10,596 nucleotides of DNA from Bacteroidota bacterium (lineage in GTDB: Bacteria > Bacteroidota > Bacteroidia > Chitinophagales > Chitinophagaceae). The notes beneath the pieces are model-generated. The model worked only from the letters and a program-made list of their open reading frames with translations, searched no databases and had not been told where the DNA came from. This document shows, one piece after another, positions 1-5,868 of the stretch. The position numbers and the translations under genes are program-made. The stretch spans positions 1 through 10,596 of the forward strand of contig JAEYVW010000331.1 in the NCBI GenBank assembly GCA_023429365.1. The letters are read 5' to 3'. Positions within the stretch are counted from its first letter, which is position 1. Every line of letters begins with the position of its first letter.

Positions 1-881
1 GTGGTGGCGCTGGTGGTGGCGGTGCTATCATCCTGAATGCTTCGGGCAATATCACCTCTGTGTCCCTGGAAGCAAATGGTGGCAAGGGGGGAGACCAGCT
101 ACCACTGAGCAATGAAGCTGAAGGTCCCGGCGGCGGTGGCGGTGGAGGTATAATACTGACTACAACAACCACAGTGAGCAGGCTGGTAAATGGCGGTGCT
201 AATGGTATTTCGTCTTCGGCACATGTTACTGAATTTATACCTAATGGTGCTACGGCGGGAGCCGGTGGCACCGTTGCAAGCATAACATTTTCCGATGTAT
301 GGGCTTGTGATGAAGATGGATTTATTCTCCCGGTTCGACTGACAAGTTTTAACGCATTGCTTCAGGATGCTGCTGTAAAACTGATATGGAATACCGAAGA
401 GGAAAGCGCCGGCACTAAGTATGAGTTGGAGAGAAGCTTTGATGGTAAAAACTTTGCGACAATCGCGTTGTTCTTCGGTATGGAAAATGTAAATGGGAAA
501 GGAAGTTATACCTATACAGATGCAGTTGGAAAGTCAGGGAAATCTGTGATCTATTACAGGCTCAAAATCCTAGAAGCTGAAAAATATTCTTACTCAGACC
601 TTCGTACGGTTAGGATCAATAACGGGGGACCTGTTGCTTCGATGAATGTATATCCTAACCCTGCCAGCAGTTATTTCCAACTGGAACTTCCGGCAGGATG
701 GGAAGGGAAAAATACAAAGTTCGAGCTGTTTGATATGTCGGGTAAACTCACAAAGTCTATCGTTAAAAATAAGGTCGGTCAGACTGAGACAATTGATGTG
801 AATGGTCTCCAGGCAGGTGTGTATGTGCTTCGTGCAAGCAATGGAAGAGAGTCGGCGCAACAGATGATAGTAAAACGGTAA
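1..881 (+). CDS. C-terminal part of a glycine-rich secreted protein with a T9SS type A sorting domain (5' end outside the window)
   Basis: The reading frame is open from the left edge (first full codon at base 3) to a TAA at 879-881, giving 292 visible residues; a GTG at base 60 is internal and is not the start. The first ~85 residues are glycine-rich and contain two similar segments, each a Gly run followed by IIL, a Thr/Ser/Asn-rich strand and NGG. Next comes a fibronectin-like module starting at LPVRLTSF (visible residue ~109) with the ELERSFDGKNF signature common just before sorting domains in Bacteroidota. The last ~75 residues (from VYPNP to MIVKR) are a Por/type IX secretion C-terminal sorting domain, which directs the passenger across the outer membrane and is normally removed or used for attachment. 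The passenger function cannot be told from this fragment; an adhesin or surface-structure role is inference. The sorting domain is certain in type. Confidence 0.9.
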   Translation, partial: GGAGGGGAIILNASGNITSVSLEANGGKGGDQLPLSNEAEGPGGGGGGGIILTTTTTVSRLVNGGANGISSSAHVTEFIPNGATAGAGGTVASITFSDVWACDEDGFILPVRLTSFNALLQDAAVKLIWNTEEESAGTKYELERSFDGKNFATIALFFGMENVNGKGSYTYTDAVGKSGKSVIYYRLKILEAEKYSYSDLRTVRINNGGPVASMNVYPNPASSYFQLELPAGWEGKNTKFELFDMSGKLTKSIVKNKVGQTETIDVNGLQAGVYVLRASNGRESAQQMIVKR

Positions 882-935
882 GTGGATAAATTTTGTGCTG
901 CCCGGGATATTTGAGTACTCGAATTGAGATCGCTT

Positions 936-1020
936 GTCAGATACTTAATGCTTCTGACATCTAGTAGCACAAAATCCTGAATAATCCATGACTAAAAAAC
1001 GGACAGGATATGTTTTTTAA
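936..1020 (+). repeat. 85-bp direct repeat, copy 1, with two hairpins
   Basis: This block matches 1044-1128 at 69 of 85 positions (counted by eye, no gaps). Each copy holds two small inverted repeats with 11-nt loops: GTCAGA/TCTGAC (936-941 with 953-958) and AAAAAAC/GTTTTTT (994-1000 with 1012-1018). The stem bases are unchanged between copies, while six of the 16 differences fall in the second loop. A 19-bp core, GCTTCTGACATCTAGTAGC, is identical. The block lies just downstream of the T9SS protein gene. The final T-run could give weak terminator activity on the plus strand; the function is unknown. Confidence 0.75.
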
Positions 1021-1043
1021 AGAGAACTATGCTAACGTGCCAG

Positions 1044-1128
1044 GTCAGACACTTAAAGCTTCTGACATCTAGTAGCTCAAAAACCTGAGAAAACCAAGAG
1101 AAAAAAACGGGCGGACGGTGTTTTTTAA
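1044..1128 (+). repeat. 85-bp direct repeat, copy 2, with two hairpins
   Basis: Second copy of the block at 936-1020, offset by 108 bp. The same two hairpins are present (1044-1049 with 1061-1066, and 1102-1108 with 1120-1126), each with an 11-nt loop. The second loop is G-rich here, unlike in copy 1. No coding sequence overlaps it. Confidence 0.75.
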
Positions 1129-1147
1129 TTTATCATAGTTTGTATTG

Positions 1148-1222
1148 AGCCACGAGCACTAAACTTCTTCTTCAGGATATTCAAATCCTCGCGATATCGA
1201 AGAGAAGTGTTCGTGGCTTTTT
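1148..1222 (+). terminator. Long hairpin followed by a T-run between convergent genes
   Basis: The arms AGCCACGAGCACT (1148-1160) and AGTGTTCGTGGCT (1206-1218) pair along 13 bp with one G-U. The 45-nt loop has further partial pairing (CTTC/GAAG and ATAT elements). TTTTT at 1218-1222 follows on the plus strand, so it could terminate plus-strand transcripts arriving from the T9SS gene; no T-run follows on the minus strand. The long loop is unusual for a plain intrinsic terminator, so it may instead be a repeat-derived fold. Confidence 0.45.
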
Positions 1223-1237
1223 ATCAACTCAACCGTC

Positions 1238-2371
1238 TTACTTTTTAATAAGGTATCCAAACAACCCATCCAATTCCCCTTCAGGTCCAGCGGTGAAATA
1301 CAACCTGTCGGGATCAATCGTGGTTGCCGTGAGAGGCGCGAAACCGATAGCCCATAATCCATCTATAACAATCGTTCTCCCACGTGATCTCAGTTGTCCG
1401 ATAAATTCACCACGGGTAGAATAGGCATTTATCTTTCCATCGCCAAAGTTGCCTACGAGAACAAGCGTTGAATCGCTATAGCCGGGTTTTAAAGCGTTAC
1501 CATTTTTATTGTTTTCATCTTCAGGGTCATCAAAAAAATGGCGGGGGGCAGAAGTCACACCCCAGGGGGCATTCAGCAGATCGCCTGTGGCAAATCTTCT
1601 TACAAAACTTCCATCTGTTCTGAAAATGCTGACGATACCTTTTCCAACTCCTTTCTCATCCCTGCCATCAGGTCCCACTTTCGCATACAACACATAAAGC
1701 CATTCATCCACTGCCTGTATATTGAAAGGCGAGTATCCTTTCGGCAACCAGGGATCTTTGAAAGACATAGACACGGAGTTGAAGTTTTTATCCCATACAT
1801 CTATTTTGCCCGACCTGAAATCCGATGCGTAGATATAATTGGCACCCTGGCTCACACCAATGGCCATTCCCGTGTACACGGAAGTAGCGGAATTATTGTG
1901 TATCAAAATCGCGTCATTACCCGCTGCACCATTCCAGCCGGATAAAACACCATCAAGGTTCACAAACAGGAACCGGGCGGCCTGCCCGTTGCTGATTATA
2001 AAATCTGCACTGCCGTTAAAAACTATCCCGGTAGGATTACCCGTTGCGGGCCCGGCAGGTGAGGGGATATTTACAGGTGTTCTGGGCGCCACACCTTCAC
2101 CGTTGTATAAGGCACTCACATGACCACCCTGGGAGTTTACCCAGGCAATACCCGTAGGACTCCAGGCCAATCCCCACGCATTGATCTGCAGGGGATCAAT
2201 TTGAGCTGCACCGTAGTTCCCATTATTGGCAACAAGGTTGACCTGGTCATAATTTTTTAGTTTTTTAATATCTGTTTTTCTGCATCCTGCAACGATCAAT
2301 ATAAGCAGCAGCATGGTAGCTATAGCAATGAAGTTAGCGGCATGGGAAAGCCGTTTCATGAAATTTTTCAT
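1238..2371 (-). CDS. TIGR03118-type beta-propeller lipoprotein
   Basis: 377 residues. The N-terminus is a lipoprotein signal: Lys/Arg-containing start, hydrophobic stretch, then the lipobox VAGC with Cys30 as the likely lipidated residue. The protein is therefore expected at a membrane facing the periplasm or the outside. The body reads as a repeat-rich beta-propeller: NAWGLAWSPTGIAWV, NPTGIVFNG, NAPWGVTSAP and GLWAIGFAPLT recur as similar W/G-x-A/G strands, and the pattern matches the uncharacterised TIGR03118 family recalled from memory. No catalytic residues can be named. ATG at 2371 is chosen because it gives the whole signal peptide; a second Met at residue 5 is also possible. No clear ribosome binding site is seen. 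It lies 129 nt after the hydrolase gene on the same strand, so it may be the last gene of that group or have its own promoter. Family call fairly sure, function unknown. Confidence 0.82.
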   Translation of the reverse strand: MKNFMKRLSHAANFIAIATMLLLILIVAGCRKTDIKKLKNYDQVNLVANNGNYGAAQIDPLQINAWGLAWSPTGIAWVNSQGGHVSALYNGEGVAPRTPVNIPSPAGPATGNPTGIVFNGSADFIISNGQAARFLFVNLDGVLSGWNGAAGNDAILIHNNSATSVYTGMAIGVSQGANYIYASDFRSGKIDVWDKNFNSVSMSFKDPWLPKGYSPFNIQAVDEWLYVLYAKVGPDGRDEKGVGKGIVSIFRTDGSFVRRFATGDLLNAPWGVTSAPRHFFDDPEDENNKNGNALKPGYSDSTLVLVGNFGDGKINAYSTRGEFIGQLRSRGRTIVIDGLWAIGFAPLTATTIDPDRLYFTAGPEGELDGLFGYLIKK

Positions 2372-2500
2372 AAATACAGTTTTAATTTTTAAGTAAAGGC
2401 GGTAACGGGCTCCCAGGCGCCGGGTGCTACATCAATTCGTTAAGATTTTGGGAAAGGTTGTCCGAATGCGCGATAAGCAGGAAAATTAATTATTAACAGT

Positions 2501-3157
2501 TCAGGGTTTTATTTTCTTTCTGATCCAGCTTTCTGTAGCCTGTGTCAGGATTTCCATCGTATTTACTTTGCCCGCTTTGAAAGAGTGATCGGCATTATCT
2601 ATTTTAATCAATGTTGCTTTTTTAAGTGTGGCACAAAGAGGTTCAATCAGTTCCCAGGTGGCCAGGGCATCGCGGCTGCCCTGCAGGAAAAGCATGGGTA
2701 TGTTTATTTTCTTCAGGTGTTCTGCACGCTCCACCGAAGGTTTGCCGGAGGGGTGGAGAGGGAAACCATAAAAAATGATCCCTTTAATAAAATCATGTGC
2801 ATGCTCTGATATATATTGCGAAGACATTCTTCCGCCAAAAGATTTCCCCGATACGAAAAGGGGAAGTTTTGGAAACTTCTCATGCGCATGCAGAATAGCA
2901 GCTTCGATGGTTTGATGTGCAACAGCCGGTGAATCGGGTCTTCCTTTTTTGCCTTCAGCGAATGGAAAATTAAATCGTAGAACGGCAATGCCAACTTCCG
3001 CCAGTGATTCAGCAAGCATTATCATAAAATTATGGTTCATGCCTGCTCCGGCGCCATGTGCCAGTGTCAGGATACAAAACGGCTTTTGGGGGACAGTATA
3101 TTCAGCTGAAACTTTTCCAATTGCCGGAGACACTTTCAGGATAATTGTTCGTGCCAT
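2501..3157 (-). CDS. Alpha/beta hydrolase, KANL3/Tex30-like (dienelactone-hydrolase fold)
   Basis: 218 residues, a compact single-domain alpha/beta hydrolase without signal peptide, so probably cytoplasmic. The catalytic triad is readable: the nucleophile elbow GKSFGG with Ser106, the acid Asp163 in LQGSRDAL, and His191 in NADHSF. The HGAGAG loop at residues 34-39 is the usual oxyanion-side motif of this subgroup, and VLRFNFPFAEGKKGRPDS is typical of Tex30/KANL3-like bacterial hydrolases. The natural substrate of these small hydrolases is generally unknown; an ester or thioester is a reasonable guess only. The gene follows the VOC gene by 41 nt on the same strand, which suggests co-transcription. 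Confidence 0.85.
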   Translation of the reverse strand: MARTIILKVSPAIGKVSAEYTVPQKPFCILTLAHGAGAGMNHNFMIMLAESLAEVGIAVLRFNFPFAEGKKGRPDSPAVAHQTIEAAILHAHEKFPKLPLFVSGKSFGGRMSSQYISEHAHDFIKGIIFYGFPLHPSGKPSVERAEHLKKINIPMLFLQGSRDALATWELIEPLCATLKKATLIKIDNADHSFKAGKVNTMEILTQATESWIRKKIKP

Positions 3158-3198
3158 CTTTATTTTTTAAAAGTGTAAGTAAAGTAGTAGCCGTTCAG

Positions 3199-3564
3199 CT
3201 ATTTATTGAATTCCCCAAAATGCCAGAGTATACCTGACGGATCGTGTACAAAACATTCACGGCCCCAGTCGTCTTCTTTAACAGGCGTGAGTTTGACGTT
3301 TTCATATTTGGCGGGTAATTGCAGTGCCTGCAACTCATCCCAAAAACGGTAAACATCTTCCACTTCCAGGAATATCATGGAGTTGTCGATCCAGTCTTTT
3401 ACATAGGCATTCTGCAGGTAAAAAGCAAAGTTACCCGACTTAAATACAGACATCATCGGCGAAAGCACTGTCTCTTCAAATCCTAGATCGCGATAAAAAC
3501 TGCGGGACACATCATACTGACGTGCTCCAATAAATGGCCTGATTGACCGGGCTCTGTGTTCCAT
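3199..3564 (-). CDS. VOC-fold (glyoxalase / bleomycin-resistance-like) protein
   Basis: 121 residues, one pair of beta-alpha-beta-beta-beta modules as in small VOC superfamily proteins. The first module has SRSFYRDLGFEE followed by a strand with FAFYLQ; the second has MIFLEVEDVYRFWDEL and ends in WGRECFVHDPSGILWHFGEF, the typical C-terminal signature. Such proteins bind or transform small molecules, either as metal-dependent enzymes or as drug-binding dimers. The usual metal ligands are not all evident, although the Glu in HFGEF occupies a common ligand position, so activity is uncertain. There is no signal peptide. It sits 24 nt downstream of the sugar isomerase gene and 41 nt upstream of the hydrolase gene, consistent with an operon. 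Confidence 0.82.
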   Translation of the reverse strand: MEHRARSIRPFIGARQYDVSRSFYRDLGFEETVLSPMMSVFKSGNFAFYLQNAYVKDWIDNSMIFLEVEDVYRFWDELQALQLPAKYENVKLTPVKEDDWGRECFVHDPSGILWHFGEFNK

Positions 3565-3588
3565 ATAAAGTATATTTTCTGAAATGAA

Positions 3589-4500
3589 TTATTCGAGGTA
3601 TTTCTCAAGATGCTTCTTGAAATATTTGGCGCTATCTGTTACACTTTGGATGGGGTCTTTTGCAAAATTACCACCTTGTTCGATGTAGTAGTATTGCATC
3701 CCGGCACGCGATGCTTCCGGTAAAATAATCGAGTAGTCAATGGACCCGTTGCCCAGTTCAGAATAGTCGCGGGTCCGCTTGTCCATATCCTTGATATGCC
3801 ACATCACAAATCGCCCCGGTTGCAGTTTGAATAGTTCGGCTGGACTAAGTCGTGATGAATGCATCACCCAATAAAGATCAACCTGGAGTTTTACTAATGC
3901 CGGGTCTGTATTATGCATGATGATATCGTACCCATTTTCACCCCCATGATCAGTGAATTCAAAATCGTGGTTGTGATAGGCAAAACCAAGTCCGCCCTTC
4001 GTGATACGTTCGCCGATCCTGTTAAGTTTACCAGTCAGCAGTTTGTAGTTTTCGATCGACCGGAAAGCCGGATCGAGCCAGGGCCAGGTAATATAAACCT
4101 GTCCAAGCGACTTCGCACCGGTTATGCATTGGTCAACATAGCGCATCAGCTCATCATCTGGTTTGTCGAAATATTTAGAAAAGTCATAGTGGCCGCTGGT
4201 GCTGATCATTCCATGATCGGCAAGTAATTGCCGGAAGGACGCAGCAGCCATTCCATAATATTGAATCTTTACCGGGTCAAACCCATAGGTTTCACTGTCC
4301 TCGTATCCAATTGCAGCGATCTTCCTGATGGTGCCCGCCACGTCCTTCGAAAGCGGTTCGCGAATAGAGAAAAGCTGCAGTCCCATTTTATACTTCTTCG
4401 AATGCATCAGTGAAAAGCCCTGGGCAGCCAGCAGTGAGGCAGACAATATTGAAGAAGTTTGGGCTATAAAGTCCCGGCGGCTAATCGCTATCTCTTTCAT
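3589..4500 (-). CDS. Sugar phosphate isomerase/epimerase-like TIM barrel with Tat signal
   Basis: 303 residues from ATG at 4500. This start is preferred over the upstream in-frame ATG at 4626 because it begins directly with a twin-arginine signal: SRRDFI at residues 7-12, then a hydrophobic, Ala/Ser-rich segment. The extra 42 residues of the longer reading are Cys-rich and look non-coding. The mature part is an AP-endonuclease-2/xylose-isomerase-like TIM barrel. Likely metal and substrate ligands are His176 and His178 with Glu181 (YHNHDFEF), Asp208 (VDLYW), His235 (WHIKD) and Glu274 (IEQGG). The family isomerises or epimerises sugars or hydroxypyruvate-like compounds; the exact substrate is not deducible. 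Tat export implies a folded, probably cofactor-loaded periplasmic enzyme. It is the first gene of a minus-strand group with the VOC and hydrolase genes. A weak promoter-like AATGTTTG (minus strand, 4559-4566) lies about 60 nt upstream. Confidence 0.85.
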   Translation of the reverse strand: MKEIAISRRDFIAQTSSILSASLLAAQGFSLMHSKKYKMGLQLFSIREPLSKDVAGTIRKIAAIGYEDSETYGFDPVKIQYYGMAAASFRQLLADHGMISTSGHYDFSKYFDKPDDELMRYVDQCITGAKSLGQVYITWPWLDPAFRSIENYKLLTGKLNRIGERITKGGLGFAYHNHDFEFTDHGGENGYDIIMHNTDPALVKLQVDLYWVMHSSRLSPAELFKLQPGRFVMWHIKDMDKRTRDYSELGNGSIDYSIILPEASRAGMQYYYIEQGGNFAKDPIQSVTDSAKYFKKHLEKYLE

Positions 4501-4644
4501 ATGCAGTATGTAATACTGTAATTTATGACAGTTTATGCAGGCTGGCAAAATCGTAGCACAAACATTCGCGATATGATCAGGCCGGGAAACCAACTTGGCG
4601 CATTTATTGCATAAAGACGGGATCAAAATATTTAATCCGAAAAG

Positions 4645-4677
4645 TTTCTCAATAGCAGCCAGTTGGGTTTACTTTTG
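4645..4677 (+). promoter_or_regulatory. Bacteroidota-type promoter of the response regulator gene
   Basis: The -7 element TACTTTTG (4670-4677) matches the TAnnTTTG consensus of the Bacteroidota primary sigma factor exactly. TTTC at 4645-4648, 21 nt upstream, is one base off the -33 TTTG. Transcription would start near 4682-4686, about 50 nt before the preferred ATG. Confidence 0.6.
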
Positions 4678-4734
4678 TAAAAAGCCACCCGTTGCCCTGG
4701 TTTGGATGTTAAGAAACTGTTATCACCTATAAAA

Positions 4735-5124
4735 ATGAATATGGCAAAAACAGCTGATCCGAAAACCAGTACTACAAGCAAGATCCTGGTTGTCGACGAC
4801 GACGGACAAATGGGTTTAGTACTCGATATGGTACTTCACGAAAGCCGGTTTGAGCTGGACTATGTAAAAGACCTGCTTTCAGCCGATGAATACCTGAAAA
4901 CCAATCAGCCACTGGCAGTGATCCTCGACAATAAATTGCCCGATGGTTATGGTATTGATTTTATCGTTTACCTGAAACAGCGCTATCCTTCCCTCAAGAT
5001 CATCATGATATCAGGTTTTGGCCTGGCTCGGGAGGTTGCCCTCGAAAATGGCGCTGACATGTTTTTCGAAAAGCCGTTCAACCTCGACGAGTTTAACGAC
5101 GGGATCAACAAACTGTTGCCTTAG
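4735..5124 (+). CDS. Single-domain response regulator (receiver domain only)
   Basis: 129 residues from ATG at 4735, one CheY-like receiver domain with no output domain. The phosphorylation site is readable: acidic pocket in ILVVDDDGQM (residues 20-23), phosphoacceptor Asp65 in VILDNKLPDGYG, Ser93 in IIMISGFG, and Lys113 in FFEKPFN. The protein would take a phosphoryl group from a histidine kinase and act through protein contacts, as a phosphorelay shuttle or allosteric partner. No kinase gene is nearby, so it is an orphan here. A second ATG at 4741 is almost as good a start, and a TTG at 4702 would add 11 residues; all lie downstream of the promoter at 4645-4677. Its 3' end overlaps that of the convergent membrane protein gene by 4 nt. 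Confidence 0.92.
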   Translation: MNMAKTADPKTSTTSKILVVDDDGQMGLVLDMVLHESRFELDYVKDLLSADEYLKTNQPLAVILDNKLPDGYGIDFIVYLKQRYPSLKIIMISGFGLAREVALENGADMFFEKPFNLDEFNDGINKLLP

Positions 5125-5651
5125 GTATTTCCCTCAGTTTTCACAACTGGTGTGAGAAAATCAAGGATTCGTTTTCTTTCACCAATCAGTAATAATGCGA
5201 TGATGATCTTCGCACCGGATGCGACTGCTCCTGACCAGTCGGTGCCTCCTCCCAACAAACTCACATCATGTCTTTGCAATTCTGAAACAATGATCCGGAT
5301 AAATTCGGGAATTTCCCATACGAGTATCAGGAAGGCAGTAACCATGAGTGCAATCCTGGATATAGAAGCCAATTGAATATTTAATGATAGCGTTGTCTCC
5401 TGGAACCCCTGGTCGAGAGCAAGTTTATCAACCAGGTATTCCGCTTTGAAAATAAGAAAATAGCAAACTGCAAGTGAAAGGGCTACTGCTACAAGCGATA
5501 CAAAAAGCATAAAAAATCCGTAATTAAAACCATACCCGGTAAAAAAACTTGCAACGATCGTGATGAATTGTGTGAGAATAAGGATCAATTCTTTTAATGA
5601 AAGTATCCCCATTACTTTAAGGATGATAATGAATAGTGTGCGGATTGTCAT
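5121..5651 (-). CDS. Small integral membrane protein of unknown function
   Basis: 176 residues, strongly hydrophobic. Probable membrane segments lie at about residues 23-40, 46-68, 95-113 and 143-157, with a further hydrophobic N-terminal helix at 4-18. The C-terminus (ERKRILDFL...) is charged and probably cytoplasmic. No catalytic or transport motif is recognised, and no family is named with confidence. The aromatic/Gly loop between the first two segments and the GGGTDWSG loop before the last are the most distinctive features. It is convergent with the response regulator gene: the TAA on the minus strand and the TAG on the plus strand share the tetranucleotide TTAG. No clear promoter motif is seen upstream. 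Confidence 0.75.
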   Translation of the reverse strand: MTIRTLFIIILKVMGILSLKELILILTQFITIVASFFTGYGFNYGFFMLFVSLVAVALSLAVCYFLIFKAEYLVDKLALDQGFQETTLSLNIQLASISRIALMVTAFLILVWEIPEFIRIIVSELQRHDVSLLGGGTDWSGAVASGAKIIIALLLIGERKRILDFLTPVVKTEGNT

Positions 5652-5766
5652 AATGCGGCTGGTTGTGATTCCGTAAATATATAAGCGATAGGCCGATATT
5701 ACAATAGCTGGATTTATTTGAAATCACCCAGACAATCTGAAAGTATGCTAAGCTATCGGTAAATTA

Positions 5767-5809
5767 AATCGGGAAGTATTGATCAGCCATTGATCTATAC
5801 TTCCCGATT
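5767..5809 (-). terminator. 19-bp hairpin downstream of the S9 peptidase gene
   Basis: The arms 5767-5785 and 5791-5809 pair over 19 bp with one T-T mismatch and a 5-nt loop (GCCAT). It lies about 60 nt past the peptidase stop codon. On the minus strand the hairpin is followed by a moderately T-rich TAATTTACC, so it is probably a terminator or 3'-end stabiliser for the peptidase mRNA. No T-run follows on the plus strand. Confidence 0.6.
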
Positions 5810-5820
5810 GATAACTATGG

Positions 5821-5846
5821 GGACTCCGTTTTTCTCAAAAGAGTCC
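5821..5846 (-). other. Short second hairpin in the peptidase 3' region
   Basis: GGACTC (5821-5826) pairs with GAGTCC (5841-5846), and the inner TTTT/AAAA adds four more pairs around a small bulge. It lies between the peptidase stop and the 19-bp hairpin. It has no T-run of its own; it may help mRNA stability or be incidental. Confidence 0.35.
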
Positions 5847-5868
5847 TGCAAGCCGGAAATGATTATAC

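Noticed and set aside
936..1128. Insertion sequence or transposon ends
   Set aside because: The copies are direct repeats only 108 bp apart, with no transposase or room for one; a dispersed non-coding repeat fits better.
1538..1945. Plus-strand open frame opposite the TIGR03118 lipoprotein gene
   Set aside because: Antisense to a well-supported coding sequence, with no recognisable domain.
4501..4626. N-terminal extension of the sugar isomerase from ATG at 4626
   Set aside because: The extra 42 residues are Cys-rich and precede a perfect Tat signal that should be at the N-terminus; ATG at 4500 is preferred.
4702..4734. TTG start for the response regulator
   Set aside because: Two ATG codons at 4735 and 4741 lie just downstream, ahead of the receiver domain; the added residues have no role in the fold.
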